A stretch of 7,219 nt of DNA. Source: Deltaproteobacteria bacterium (lineage in GTDB: Bacteria > Myxococcota_A > UBA9042 > DTJE01). The stretch lies in the NCBI GenBank assembly GCA_016784945.1, contig JADHTP010000165.1, positions 1 to 7,219 of the forward strand. The letters run 5' to 3'. Below the pieces are notes generated by a model, which made no database searches, was not told the DNA's origin, and was given only the letters and a program-made list of their open reading frames with translations. Shown here one piece after another: positions 1 through 5,732 of this stretch. Position numbers and translations under genes: made by a program. Each line of letters opens with the position of its first letter. Within the stretch, counting starts at the first letter, position 1.

Positions 1-42
1 CTGCTGATCCGCATCCCGTTGGCGAAGTCAAAGGACGACTGA
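1..42 (+). CDS. C-terminal tail of an unidentified protein (partial)
   Basis: An open frame entering from the left edge reads LLIRIPLAKSKDD and stops at TGA (40-42). Only 13 codons are visible, so no family can be assigned. It ends 23 nt before the start of the PqqD-family gene on the same strand, a spacing consistent with one transcript. The frame is supported only by its position just upstream of a well-supported gene with a ribosome binding site. A chance open frame of this length cannot be excluded. Confidence 0.45.
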   Translation: MLIRIPLAKSKDD

Positions 43-65
43 CCGCCTCTCACTGCAGGACACCC

Positions 66-410
66 ATGACGCCCCCCCGAGGCAAGCCTGGACAGGACCT
101 GCTGGAGCTGCGCCCGGCCACGGCACGGAAATGGGAACGGGGCGAGGACGGCCTGGTCCGCATCCTGGTCCCGCGGTTCACCGGCCTCCTGGGCCGCTGG
201 ATCATGCCCAGGCTGAAAAAACCCTACCTGCCGATCCGGCTGGACGAAACCGGCTCCTTCATATGGGAGAAATGCAACGGGGCGCTCAGCGGTCGGGAGA
301 TCGCCCGCGACCTGGAAAAGCGGTTCCCCACCATGGAAAACGCGGACCAGCGCCTGGCGCAATTCCTGGGGATGCTCTTTGCCCAGGCTCACGTTGTAAA
401 CACCGAGTAA
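66..410 (+). CDS. PqqD family peptide-binding protein
   Basis: This 114-residue protein resembles the PqqD family (RiPP recognition element fold, winged helix). Known PqqD proteins bind a precursor peptide and present it to a radical SAM enzyme; stand-alone relatives occur in many genomes without a known partner. The family signature is visible at residues 59-87: LDETGSFIWEKCNG, then a helix with LSGREIARDLEKRF, matching the usual 'D..G..IW....G..t..EI...L...F' pattern. The first 50 residues are basic and contain a hydrophobic patch (FTGLLGRWIMPRL). The ATG at 66 is preceded by AGGA (57-60) at 5-nt spacing. It lies 23 nt after the preceding partial gene and probably shares its transcript. No radical SAM gene or obvious precursor peptide is visible in the window, so the substrate is unknown and a modification role is only inferred from the family. 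Confidence 0.8.
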   Translation: MTPPRGKPGQDLLELRPATARKWERGEDGLVRILVPRFTGLLGRWIMPRLKKPYLPIRLDETGSFIWEKCNGALSGREIARDLEKRFPTMENADQRLAQFLGMLFAQAHVVNTE

Positions 411-436
411 TTTCCGGCATTCGCTGTCTTCCGAGC

Positions 437-465
437 TTGAGAATCGTCTGTCAAACCTGTATGTT
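437..465 (+). promoter_or_regulatory. Predicted sigma70-type promoter of the metallophosphoesterase gene
   Basis: The -35 box TTGAGA (437-442; 5 of 6 consensus positions) and -10 box TATGTT (460-465; 4 of 6) are separated by exactly 17 nt. The expected start of transcription is near 472, leaving a short leader that contains GAGGG (476-480) before the ATG at 485. The call rests on sequence match and position only. Confidence 0.45.
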
Positions 466-484
466 GCGAGCTAACGAGGGCGTG

Positions 485-2185
485 ATGAAAATATCATTCA
501 TACTGTACTTCCTGGTGTTGGCCGGTCTCCTGCTGCCGGTGGGCGCCCTGGCTTCTTCCCCACGGTACGTCCGGTTGTCCTATCCCGAGGCGGACGCGGC
601 CACGGCCATCGGGATCGCCTGGACCACGAACTCGGCGGGCGACCCCACGGTCGTGCAGTACGGCTTTGACGACACCTACGGAAGTGAAGCCCAGGGCACG
701 GCGTTCAGCGGCTCCGGTGACCTGCAGGCCATCCACGAGGTCACGCTCACCGGCCTGGAGCCGGACACGGCCTACCACTACCGCGTGGGTGGGCCCGGCA
801 CCTGGTCCGACGACTTTGCCTTCGTCACGGCGCCCGAAGACGGCTGCAGCCCCTATACCTTCATTGCCCTGGGGGACGACCGCAGCGACAACGACTACGG
901 GCCCAACCCCCGTTGGAACGGCATCATCATGGAGGCCATGGAAACGTTCCCCCTCTTCGTGCTCAACTCCGGGGACCTGGTCAAGGACGGCGGCGAATCA
1001 CAGCAGTGGGACCACTGGCTGGAAGAAACCGACCCGGCCCTGGCCTTCGCCGCCCACATGCCCACCATTGGCAACCACGACGACGGGCCCGGCGAAGGTG
1101 ACGGCGCCCACTACAACCAGATCTTCCACCTGCCGCGCAACACGGTTACCGGGACCGAGGACTACTATTATTTCACCACTGGGAACGCGATCATGGTGTC
1201 CCTGTCCACCCAGAGTTTCAAGGGCGGCAGCATCCCCTTCGCCGATCAGGCTGCATGGCTGGACCAGGTCCTGACCGAAAATCCCCGCATGTGGCGCTTC
1301 GTGTTCTTCCACCACCCCACCTACTGCAGCGAGGACTGGTTCGGCCTGGTCCACGAACCCAACGAGCAGAAGCAGAATGCCGCGCTGACCCCCCTCTTCG
1401 ACAAGCACCACGTGGACATCGTGTTCTACGGGCATAACCACTGGTACGAACGTCTGGGGCCCCTGCAGAGCCAGGGGGGAGAGCCGGAAGGCAAGGAAGT
1501 CGGGTCCTACGAGGACGGGACCGTGTACGTGGTCACGGGCGGGGCGGGCGCCATGGCCTATAACGTGATAGTGAACCTGTTCTGTCCCAGCACGGCGGGG
1601 AGCAAGGTCTGTTCGGGCGACCATCACTTCGTGAAGATCGACCTGGACTACAACAAGCTCACCTACACGGCCCAGGCCACCAAGACCCAGTTGATCGGGA
1701 CCAGTGACGCCAATTCCAAGGTGATCGAGACATTCACCATCGAAAAGCCCGTCACCGGGCCCAATCCCTGCACGCCCATCCCGCCCGTGGACCCGGGGCC
1801 CGAGTCCGTGTCGGAAGTGGTGGCCGAACCCATGCCCGATGTGGCCGAGGACGTGATGATCACCGATGCGTCCAAGGAGACGGGCCCTGGTGAGACCGGT
1901 CCCGGGGACACTGCCGCGACCCAGGACACTCCCGTTGTGAACCCGGAAGTCCAGGACGCGACAGCCCAGTCCGACGCCGGCGATCTCCCCCCGAAGACCG
2001 ACGGATCCATGTTCATCGACGTACCCGGTGAAGGGGACTCCAAGTCCGGCGGGAGTTGTTCCGTGGCTGGCCGAAGCACCGGGTTCGGACCCTTCGTGCC
2101 CTTCCTGGTGGCGGGACTTCTCTTTTGGGGTCTGCGCCGCAGGAAAGCGCAAGCAAGCTTGCGCACTCCAAATCGGTTCAGTTGA
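485..2185 (+). CDS. Secreted metallophosphoesterase (purple acid phosphatase-like) with C-terminal sorting tail
   Basis: This 566-residue protein is predicted to be an exported, metal-dependent phosphoesterase; its substrate is unknown. Residues 1-23 form a signal peptide (MKIS, hydrophobic core, ALASS). Residues about 26-115 resemble the fibronectin-like N-terminal domain of purple acid phosphatases (VTLTGLEPDTAYHYRVGG). The calcineurin-like domain follows, about 123-400, with GDD (130-132), SGDLV (162-166), GNHD (196-199), FFHHP (274-278) and YGHNHWYER (315-323) as metal-binding motifs. In the first motif an Arg replaces the common His or Gly (GDDR). Residues 430-520 are a low-complexity Pro/Asp/Glu/Thr linker, followed by SGGSC, a hydrophobic helix and RRR, like MYXO-CTERM tails. 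The start at 485 is chosen over in-frame ATGs at 131 and 461 because GAGGG lies 5 bases upstream and the signal peptide begins there. The final 13 residues (KAQASLRTPNRFS) are encoded by an inverted repeat. Confidence 0.9.
   Translation: MKISFILYFLVLAGLLLPVGALASSPRYVRLSYPEADAATAIGIAWTTNSAGDPTVVQYGFDDTYGSEAQGTAFSGSGDLQAIHEVTLTGLEPDTAYHYRVGGPGTWSDDFAFVTAPEDGCSPYTFIALGDDRSDNDYGPNPRWNGIIMEAMETFPLFVLNSGDLVKDGGESQQWDHWLEETDPALAFAAHMPTIGNHDDGPGEGDGAHYNQIFHLPRNTVTGTEDYYYFTTGNAIMVSLSTQSFKGGSIPFADQAAWLDQVLTENPRMWRFVFFHHPTYCSEDWFGLVHEPNEQKQNAALTPLFDKHHVDIVFYGHNHWYERLGPLQSQGGEPEGKEVGSYEDGTVYVVTGGAGAMAYNVIVNLFCPSTAGSKVCSGDHHFVKIDLDYNKLTYTAQATKTQLIGTSDANSKVIETFTIEKPVTGPNPCTPIPPVDPGPESVSEVVAEPMPDVAEDVMITDASKETGPGETGPGDTAATQDTPVVNPEVQDATAQSDAGDLPPKTDGSMFIDVPGEGDSKSGGSCSVAGRSTGFGPFVPFLVAGLLFWGLRRRKAQASLRTPNRFS
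2048..2143 (+). other. MYXO-CTERM-like C-terminal sorting signal of the metallophosphoesterase
   Basis: Residues 522-553 run from GGSCSVAG through a hydrophobic helix (about 537-550, PFVPFLVAGLLFWGL) to RRR. This Cys / transmembrane helix / Arg-cluster layout after a low-complexity linker is that of MYXO-CTERM tails. Those are known to be cleaved and lipid-anchored near the Cys by a rhombosortase-like or CPBP-type protease in Myxococcota. No such protease is in this window. The MopE-repeat protein at the other end has a tail of the same layout. Confidence 0.6.
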
Positions 2186-2233
2186 GTCTGGCCGCGGAGC
2201 GGCCCTTGGAGTGCGGCAGCTCGCTGCCGCTTT
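2144..2233. repeat. REP/BIME-like pair of inverted palindromic units
   Basis: Two 28-nt units lie head to head. Unit A (2144-2171) has the stem GCGCAAGC-AA-GCTTGCGC (2147-2164) framed by AAA on the left and ACTCCAA on the right. Unit B (2206-2233), read on the - strand, has the stem GCGGCAGC-GA-GCTGCCGC with the same AAA and ACTCCAA flanks. The units match at 23 of 28 positions. Four of the five differences are two compensatory base-pair swaps in the stem and the fifth is in the loop. Bases 2162-2171 can also pair perfectly with 2206-2215, and the spacer holds another hairpin (GGCCGC-GGA-GCGGCC, 2190-2204). The layout is that of repetitive extragenic palindromes and their BIME pairs. Copy number in the genome cannot be seen here. 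The element covers the stop codon of the upstream gene and nearly fills the gap between two convergent genes. Confidence 0.75.
2213..2233 (+). terminator. Possible terminator hairpin formed by unit B
   Basis: The stem GCGGCAGC-TC-GCTGCCGC (2213-2230) followed by TTT lies 27 nt after the metallophosphoesterase stop codon. It could end transcription on the + strand. Unit A, read on the - strand, gives a matching GC-rich hairpin followed by TTT (down to 2144) after the convergent gene. The T-tracts are short and the loops only 2 nt, so intrinsic termination is uncertain. Confidence 0.35.
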
Positions 2234-2251
2234 CAGACGATTTCAACAGTT

Positions 2252-3625
2252 TCAGAAACTCGTGGAAAAACTCATGGCCGCGCCCCCGCCCACCGGGGCG
2301 GCGCCCAGGACATATTGCGACTTCTTGCCGGGCTGGAGGAAGTACAGGACCAGGGCGGTCCCGCCGCCGACCGCCGCCATGGTGTAGTTCACGATGGCCC
2401 AGGTCCGGTTCTTCTTGTAGCTCGATACCCGGTTTTCGCCCCGGTTCACCGCGGAGGCGTCCTTGTTGGCGGCCCAGTTCAGGTAGGCGCCGGCCGCCAG
2501 GAAACCCGCGGACAACCCCCCGGTCACCCATGGCCAGGGCCAGGGCACGGACCGGGCCAGGGGCCCCTCGGACGCGACCAGCACTTCCATGGTCCCCTCT
2601 TCACCGGGTTTCAATCGGATCAGGTCCTTTCCGGCGGCCCCCGAGGAATCCACTTCCGTGACCCGGATGCCGTCCGCGCCGTCCGACGCCCAGGACCCCC
2701 GGACCATCAGCACCACCATGTCGGTGAGGTCGGCGATCCGTTCCGCGGCCTGGCCCGTTGCATCGTCGCCGCTCCAGCCCGGGGCCATGGTCAGGGTGCC
2801 GGCGGGCCCCGTCACCACCGAACCGGCCAGTGACGGATCGAACCGGATCGCGCCGTCGGTACCCGAGGTCTCCAGGCGGCGGGTCAGGGTCGGGCCGGAT
2901 TCCACCCGCAGCATCCATTCATGGGGCCCTCGGGAAACGCGAATTCGCCAGGGCGACACGCCCGGAATGGGAAAGCCATCGCGGTACAGTTGAACCCGCC
3001 GGGCCCTGTCCGGCCGTTCCACAACGACAAGGACCTCGGCCTCCACCGACCGGGCCTCCAGCACGGCCTCGTGGAGGAACCGGGCCGCGTCCGGTGGCGC
3101 ATCCACGCTTTCCACCATCTCCAGCGGAAAGACCCGGCCCATCCGGCGTGCCACGGCCCCGGCCTCCACGGTCCGATCCTGCACCAGGAGCAGGCGAACC
3201 AGGAGGACCGCCCCCTCGCAGACTCGGCCAAGACCCGCAAGGTCACCGGCCAGAAGGCAGGGACGCTCGAAATAGTCGTTCAGGGCCGTGTCCAGGGTGC
3301 GGGTCGCCGCGTGGACCGCCGTGGTGTCATAGAACAGATCCGCACCCTCCCGAATCCCCGCCAGGAGGCGCAGCCTGTCGTCCGAAATCAATTCCGGGGA
3401 ACAGCTTCCCCCGACTCCGGAGATCGCCTCGAAATCGGAGGCCATGGCCGGTGCGTACAACCCGGCGGTGCGTATCCGGATCACCTTTGCCAGGCGGTCG
3501 GCCTCGGCGGAGTCCGCCACGGCCCGGTCCATCAGAATGAGGGCCTGGGGAACCCCGGGGGAGGCGTCGACGGCTCCGGGCAGGAACAGCCACGCGAACA
3601 GGATTGGAACGGTTACCCTTTGCAA
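2252..3625 (-). CDS. Exported PEGA-like protein with C-terminal helix pair, function unknown
   Basis: This 457-residue protein is not assigned to a named family. Counting from the TTG at 3625, residues 1-21 form a signal peptide (MQRVTVPILFAWLFLPGAVDA). Residues 25-190 are largely helical and Ala/Leu/Arg-rich. Residues about 196-243 resemble a PEGA-type beta domain (VQLYRDGFPIPG, then a conserved-looking SPWRIRVSRGPHEWMLRVE). Two hydrophobic segments, about 366-382 and 409-429, flank a polar loop (NKDASAVNRGENRVSSYKK), and the protein ends SFSTSF. Myxococcota genomes carry many exported proteins with this PEGA plus helix-pair layout. The TTG start is preferred over a GTG at 3652: GAGG (3631-3634) sits 5 nt before it, while the GTG lacks a ribosome binding site, lies inside a palindrome and would add nine polar residues before the signal peptide. 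It converges on the metallophosphoesterase gene. It appears monocistronic. Confidence 0.8.
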   Translation of the reverse strand: MQRVTVPILFAWLFLPGAVDASPGVPQALILMDRAVADSAEADRLAKVIRIRTAGLYAPAMASDFEAISGVGGSCSPELISDDRLRLLAGIREGADLFYDTTAVHAATRTLDTALNDYFERPCLLAGDLAGLGRVCEGAVLLVRLLLVQDRTVEAGAVARRMGRVFPLEMVESVDAPPDAARFLHEAVLEARSVEAEVLVVVERPDRARRVQLYRDGFPIPGVSPWRIRVSRGPHEWMLRVESGPTLTRRLETSGTDGAIRFDPSLAGSVVTGPAGTLTMAPGWSGDDATGQAAERIADLTDMVVLMVRGSWASDGADGIRVTEVDSSGAAGKDLIRLKPGEEGTMEVLVASEGPLARSVPWPWPWVTGGLSAGFLAAGAYLNWAANKDASAVNRGENRVSSYKKNRTWAIVNYTMAAVGGGTALVLYFLQPGKKSQYVLGAAPVGGGAAMSFSTSF

Positions 3626-3644
3626 GCCGACCTCGTAGTCCGGG

Positions 3645-3660
3645 TTCCACACGTGTGGAA
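3645..3660. promoter_or_regulatory. Perfect 16-bp palindrome, candidate operator
   Basis: TTCCACACGTGTGGAA is its own reverse complement over all 16 bases. It begins 19 nt upstream of the preferred TTG start of the - strand gene and lies about 40 bp before the -35 box of the + strand small-protein gene. That places it between two divergent genes, where a dimeric regulator could control one or both. There is no loop, so an RNA hairpin is less likely than a protein-binding site. Confidence 0.5.
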
Positions 3661-3699
3661 ATCAAGTCTAACACGGCAAAACCGTCCCACATCTAAGGA

Positions 3700-3728
3700 T
3701 TGCGCCACAGCGACCGAATTACTATATT
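3700..3728 (+). promoter_or_regulatory. Predicted sigma70-type promoter of the small acidic protein gene
   Basis: The -35 box TTGCGC (3700-3705; 3 of 6) and -10 box TATATT (3723-3728; 5 of 6) are 17 nt apart, in an AT-richer stretch of an otherwise GC-rich region. Transcription would begin near 3735, about 20 nt before the ATG at 3756. Confidence 0.5.
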
Positions 3729-3755
3729 AGTAGGAGAGGGCACGAGAGAACGGCC

Positions 3756-3935
3756 ATGTTCGACGTCTTGATCATCAAGAAGATAGAGGAAGACAAGGAA
3801 AGACGCCGTCGTGAGGACGAGAGGCCGCGCCTCAATGTCCCGAGCATCGATTACCTTGATGCGCCACCGCCCGAGGACCGGGACGACGAGGAATCCGAAC
3901 GGGGTGTGGTCATCATCGATCCCGACGACGCCTGA
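3756..3935 (+). CDS. Small acidic/charged protein, 59 residues, function unknown
   Basis: The frame opens with MFDVLIIKKIEEDKE, continues through a strongly basic RRRR-EDER stretch and a Pro-rich segment (YLDAPPPEDRDDEE), and ends RGVVIIDPDDA. The ends are hydrophobic-acidic and the middle is charged, with no signal peptide or membrane helix. I recall similar short proteins (MFD/MLD-hydrophobic start, RGVVIID end) in Myxococcota but cannot name a family. Support comes from a good promoter ending 27 nt upstream, purine-rich GAGAGA (3744-3749) before the ATG, and mostly G/C third codon positions typical of coding sequence here. It lies between divergent and convergent neighbours and appears to be transcribed alone. 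A chance frame is possible but unlikely given the promoter. Confidence 0.65.
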   Translation: MFDVLIIKKIEEDKERRRREDERPRLNVPSIDYLDAPPPEDRDDEESERGVVIIDPDDA

Positions 3936-4001
3936 ACTTGACCCTCTGTCCCCGCTTCAATGCCATTACACTATCGGTTTCCCGGGATTCAGCGGGCCCG
4001 T

Positions 4002-5114
4002 CTACCAGGACAGGTCCAGGGCCAGCGGCTTCAACGGATCGGTCAGGTCCCACAAGTGAACGCCGCGGAAATCGTAGGCGACAAAGGCCAGGTGGCCCGC
4101 CGTGGTGACCCGCAGAGCGCTGCCATCCTTGGCGGCGAACCTTGATACCCAGCGTGAACCGACCGGCCGGGACAGGTCGAAGACCTTCAATCCCTCCCCG
4201 CCATCGGCCAGAACCAGGCGATCATCACCCAGGAGGGCCAGGCCCCGGGCGGTGTCGTCCACGGGGAGGGTCACCAGAACCTGGGTCCGCCGCCCCCGAC
4301 GAACATCCACCACGGCCAGACCGGCCGTGCCGGCCGCCACGTAGGCCCTGCCGTCATGCACCACCAGGCCTCGGGCCTGGCCGGGTATCTTCACCGTGGC
4401 TTCGAGCACGGGCCGGCGGCGTCCCCTGACCTTCCACAGACGCATCCCGGCCCGGTCCTCCGCCGTCATCAATCGCCGGCCTTGCAACCACAGGCTTCGA
4501 ACGTAGTCGGCGGTTTCCAACCGGCCCACTTCCACAGGCTTGCGCGGATCCCTCACATCCAGGATCGCCGTGCCCATGGTACCGTCCGCCAGAAAGGCCG
4601 TCCCCTTGCCGACCACCGCCTGGTTCGCCGATCCGGGCGTGTCCAGGTGACCCAGCCGCTCCGGCTTTCCCGGGTCGCTCACGTCCACCAGGTACAACCC
4701 ACCCGGTCCGGCGCACACGTAGGCGACATGGTCCTTCACGGTCACGGACAGGGCCGTTCCGGGTATCTCCAGCTCGCCAAGGCGAACCGCCGCGCCGGGA
4801 TCCCTGACATCGGTGATGATGAGGCCGAACTCCGATGCGGAATAGAGGACGTTGTCCTCTACATCCACGCCATAGACCCGTTTCCGCAGTTCCGCCCGGG
4901 CTTCGTCGGCCCTGGCTTCGGCGGGAATGCAGGGGCCGGAAAACAGCAGGGGCGACAGGGCGAGAGCGGCCAGCAGGGCGACAAGGGCGATGAGACCCGT
5001 AGGACGACGGGACGGTTGGCCCTCGGATTCGATTTCCGACCGGATCATGGCCAGCCGGACCATCAGTTCGTCCAGGTCTTCCCGGGCCTTGGGGTCTGGC
5101 TGTTCTTCGTCCAT
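4002..5114 (-). CDS. Membrane-anchored LVIVD-repeat beta-propeller protein
   Basis: This 370-residue protein is predicted to be a seven-bladed propeller outside the cytoplasm; its ligand is unknown. An acidic cytoplasmic N-terminus (1-36) precedes a transmembrane anchor at about 40-58 (LIALVALLAALALSPLLF). Seven repeats of about 40 residues follow, each ending near a strand with an LVIVD-type motif: LIITDVRDP (98-106), LYLVDVSDP (140-148), TAILDVRDP (182-190), MRLWKVRGR (224-232), LAVVDVRRG (266-274), LKVFDLSRP (309-317) and VHLWDLTDP (352-360). Repeats 4 and 5 are the most divergent at the DP position. LVIVD proteins are common surface or periplasmic proteins in bacteria and usually lack known activity. 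The ATG at 5112-5114 has a weak GGGTGA upstream. The gene is divergent from the HTH-TM gene and convergent with the small acidic protein gene (66-nt gap). Confidence 0.85.
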   Translation of the reverse strand: MDEEQPDPKAREDLDELMVRLAMIRSEIESEGQPSRRPTGLIALVALLAALALSPLLFSGPCIPAEARADEARAELRKRVYGVDVEDNVLYSASEFGLIITDVRDPGAAVRLGELEIPGTALSVTVKDHVAYVCAGPGGLYLVDVSDPGKPERLGHLDTPGSANQAVVGKGTAFLADGTMGTAILDVRDPRKPVEVGRLETADYVRSLWLQGRRLMTAEDRAGMRLWKVRGRRRPVLEATVKIPGQARGLVVHDGRAYVAAGTAGLAVVDVRRGRRTQVLVTLPVDDTARGLALLGDDRLVLADGGEGLKVFDLSRPVGSRWVSRFAAKDGSALRVTTAGHLAFVAYDFRGVHLWDLTDPLKPLALDLSW

Positions 5115-5137
5115 CGATTCACCCGTTTCCGCCTACG

Positions 5138-5166
5138 ATTCTGCACGCCGGTGACTGGCATTGCAA
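5138..5166 (-). promoter_or_regulatory. Candidate promoter of the LVIVD propeller gene
   Basis: Read on the - strand, TTGCAA (5161-5166; 4 of 6) and CAGAAT (5138-5143; 4 of 6) are separated by 17 nt. The predicted start of transcription is near 5131, about 17 nt before the ATG at 5114. Both boxes are moderate matches. Confidence 0.35.
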
Positions 5167-5204
5167 GGGCCCGGGCTGCCCCGGAGCAGGCCGAAGAAAA
5201 ACCA

Positions 5205-5233
5205 TTGACACGGCGATCCCCCGTTGCTAGATT
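5205..5233 (+). promoter_or_regulatory. Strong predicted sigma70-type promoter of the HTH-TM/recO operon
   Basis: The -35 box TTGACA (5205-5210) is a perfect consensus. The -10 box TAGATT (5228-5233) matches 4 of 6, and the spacer is 17 nt. Transcription would start near 5240, giving a leader of about 22 nt that contains GGAGG (5246-5250). This is the best promoter match in the window. Confidence 0.65.
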
Positions 5234-5261
5234 TTGCTGCAATGCGGAGGAATTCGAGTCC

Positions 5262-5732
5262 ATGCCGGATCTCGGAACGTATCTCGTTTCTGGCCGTGAG
5301 CAGGCCGGAATGAGCGCCTCGGACGTGTCCAGCGTCACGCGCATCCCGGTCAAAGCCGTACAGGCCCTGGAACAGGAACGATGGAAGGATCTCCCCGAGG
5401 CCGCCTTTGTCAGGGGCTTCGTGGTCAACTACTGCCGCTCCGTGGGTCTGGACGACGGCCCGGCCCTGGAAACCCTCGCAACCGTGGTCCGTTATCGGCG
5501 ACAGACCGAAAAGGCGCACCCGGTTCCCGAACCCGGCCCCACCAACATCCTGGTCAGCTCGGGACGCAGTTCCGTCCTCAGCTGGACCTACCTCGCCATC
5601 GGACTCGTTTTCGCCGTGGGCATTCTCATTGCCGTCCTTCTGGTCGGCACCGGCGGCAGCCAGGATGTGACCCAGGTGCAGGGTGGGCCCGCCACCAACC
5701 AGTCCGCGCCCGCAAACCGGCCCCATGGCTGA
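5262..5732 (+). CDS. Short RodZ-like helix-turn-helix protein with one transmembrane helix
   Basis: This 156-residue protein begins with a RodZ/HTH_25-type domain (about 3-68): YLVSGREQAGMSASDVSSVT, then IPVKAVQALEQERWKDLPE and AFVRGFVVNYCRSVGLD. A linker (80-105) leads to one transmembrane helix (about 106-129, SWTYLAIGLVFAVGILIAVLLV) and a short polar tail of 27 residues. RodZ links MreB to the cell envelope and normally has a periplasmic DUF4115 domain; here it is absent, so this is a truncated or specialised relative rather than a full RodZ. The ATG at 5262 has GGAGG 11 nt upstream and follows a strong promoter. In the same frame the reading continues far upstream without a stop, but that part is antisense to the propeller gene. 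Its last 8 nt overlap the start of recO, implying translational coupling. Confidence 0.8.
   Translation: MPDLGTYLVSGREQAGMSASDVSSVTRIPVKAVQALEQERWKDLPEAAFVRGFVVNYCRSVGLDDGPALETLATVVRYRRQTEKAHPVPEPGPTNILVSSGRSSVLSWTYLAIGLVFAVGILIAVLLVGTGGSQDVTQVQGGPATNQSAPANRPHG

Noticed and set aside
131..484. 118-codon in-frame upstream extension of the metallophosphoesterase
   Set aside because: It overlaps the PqqD-family gene in another frame and would bury the signal peptide; the ATG at 485 has a good ribosome binding site.
998..2152. Long open frame of 384 codons on the - strand inside the metallophosphoesterase gene
   Set aside because: It is antisense to a gene with clear catalytic motifs, is rich in His/Gly/Val as expected for a shadow in GC-rich DNA, and has no recognisable domain.
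3673..3685. Small inverted repeat ACGG-CAAAA-CCGT upstream of the PEGA-like gene
   Set aside because: A 4-bp stem is too short to support a regulatory call beside the perfect 16-bp palindrome nearby.
2921..3730. Open frame of 269 codons on the + strand across the PEGA-like gene
   Set aside because: Its composition (Pro/Gly/Arg/His) is that of an antisense shadow, whereas the - strand frame has a signal peptide, two membrane helices and a plausible ribosome binding site.
4356..5261. 302-codon in-frame upstream extension of the HTH-TM protein
   Set aside because: It is antisense to the propeller gene and lacks any domain; the promoter and GGAGG place the real start at 5262.
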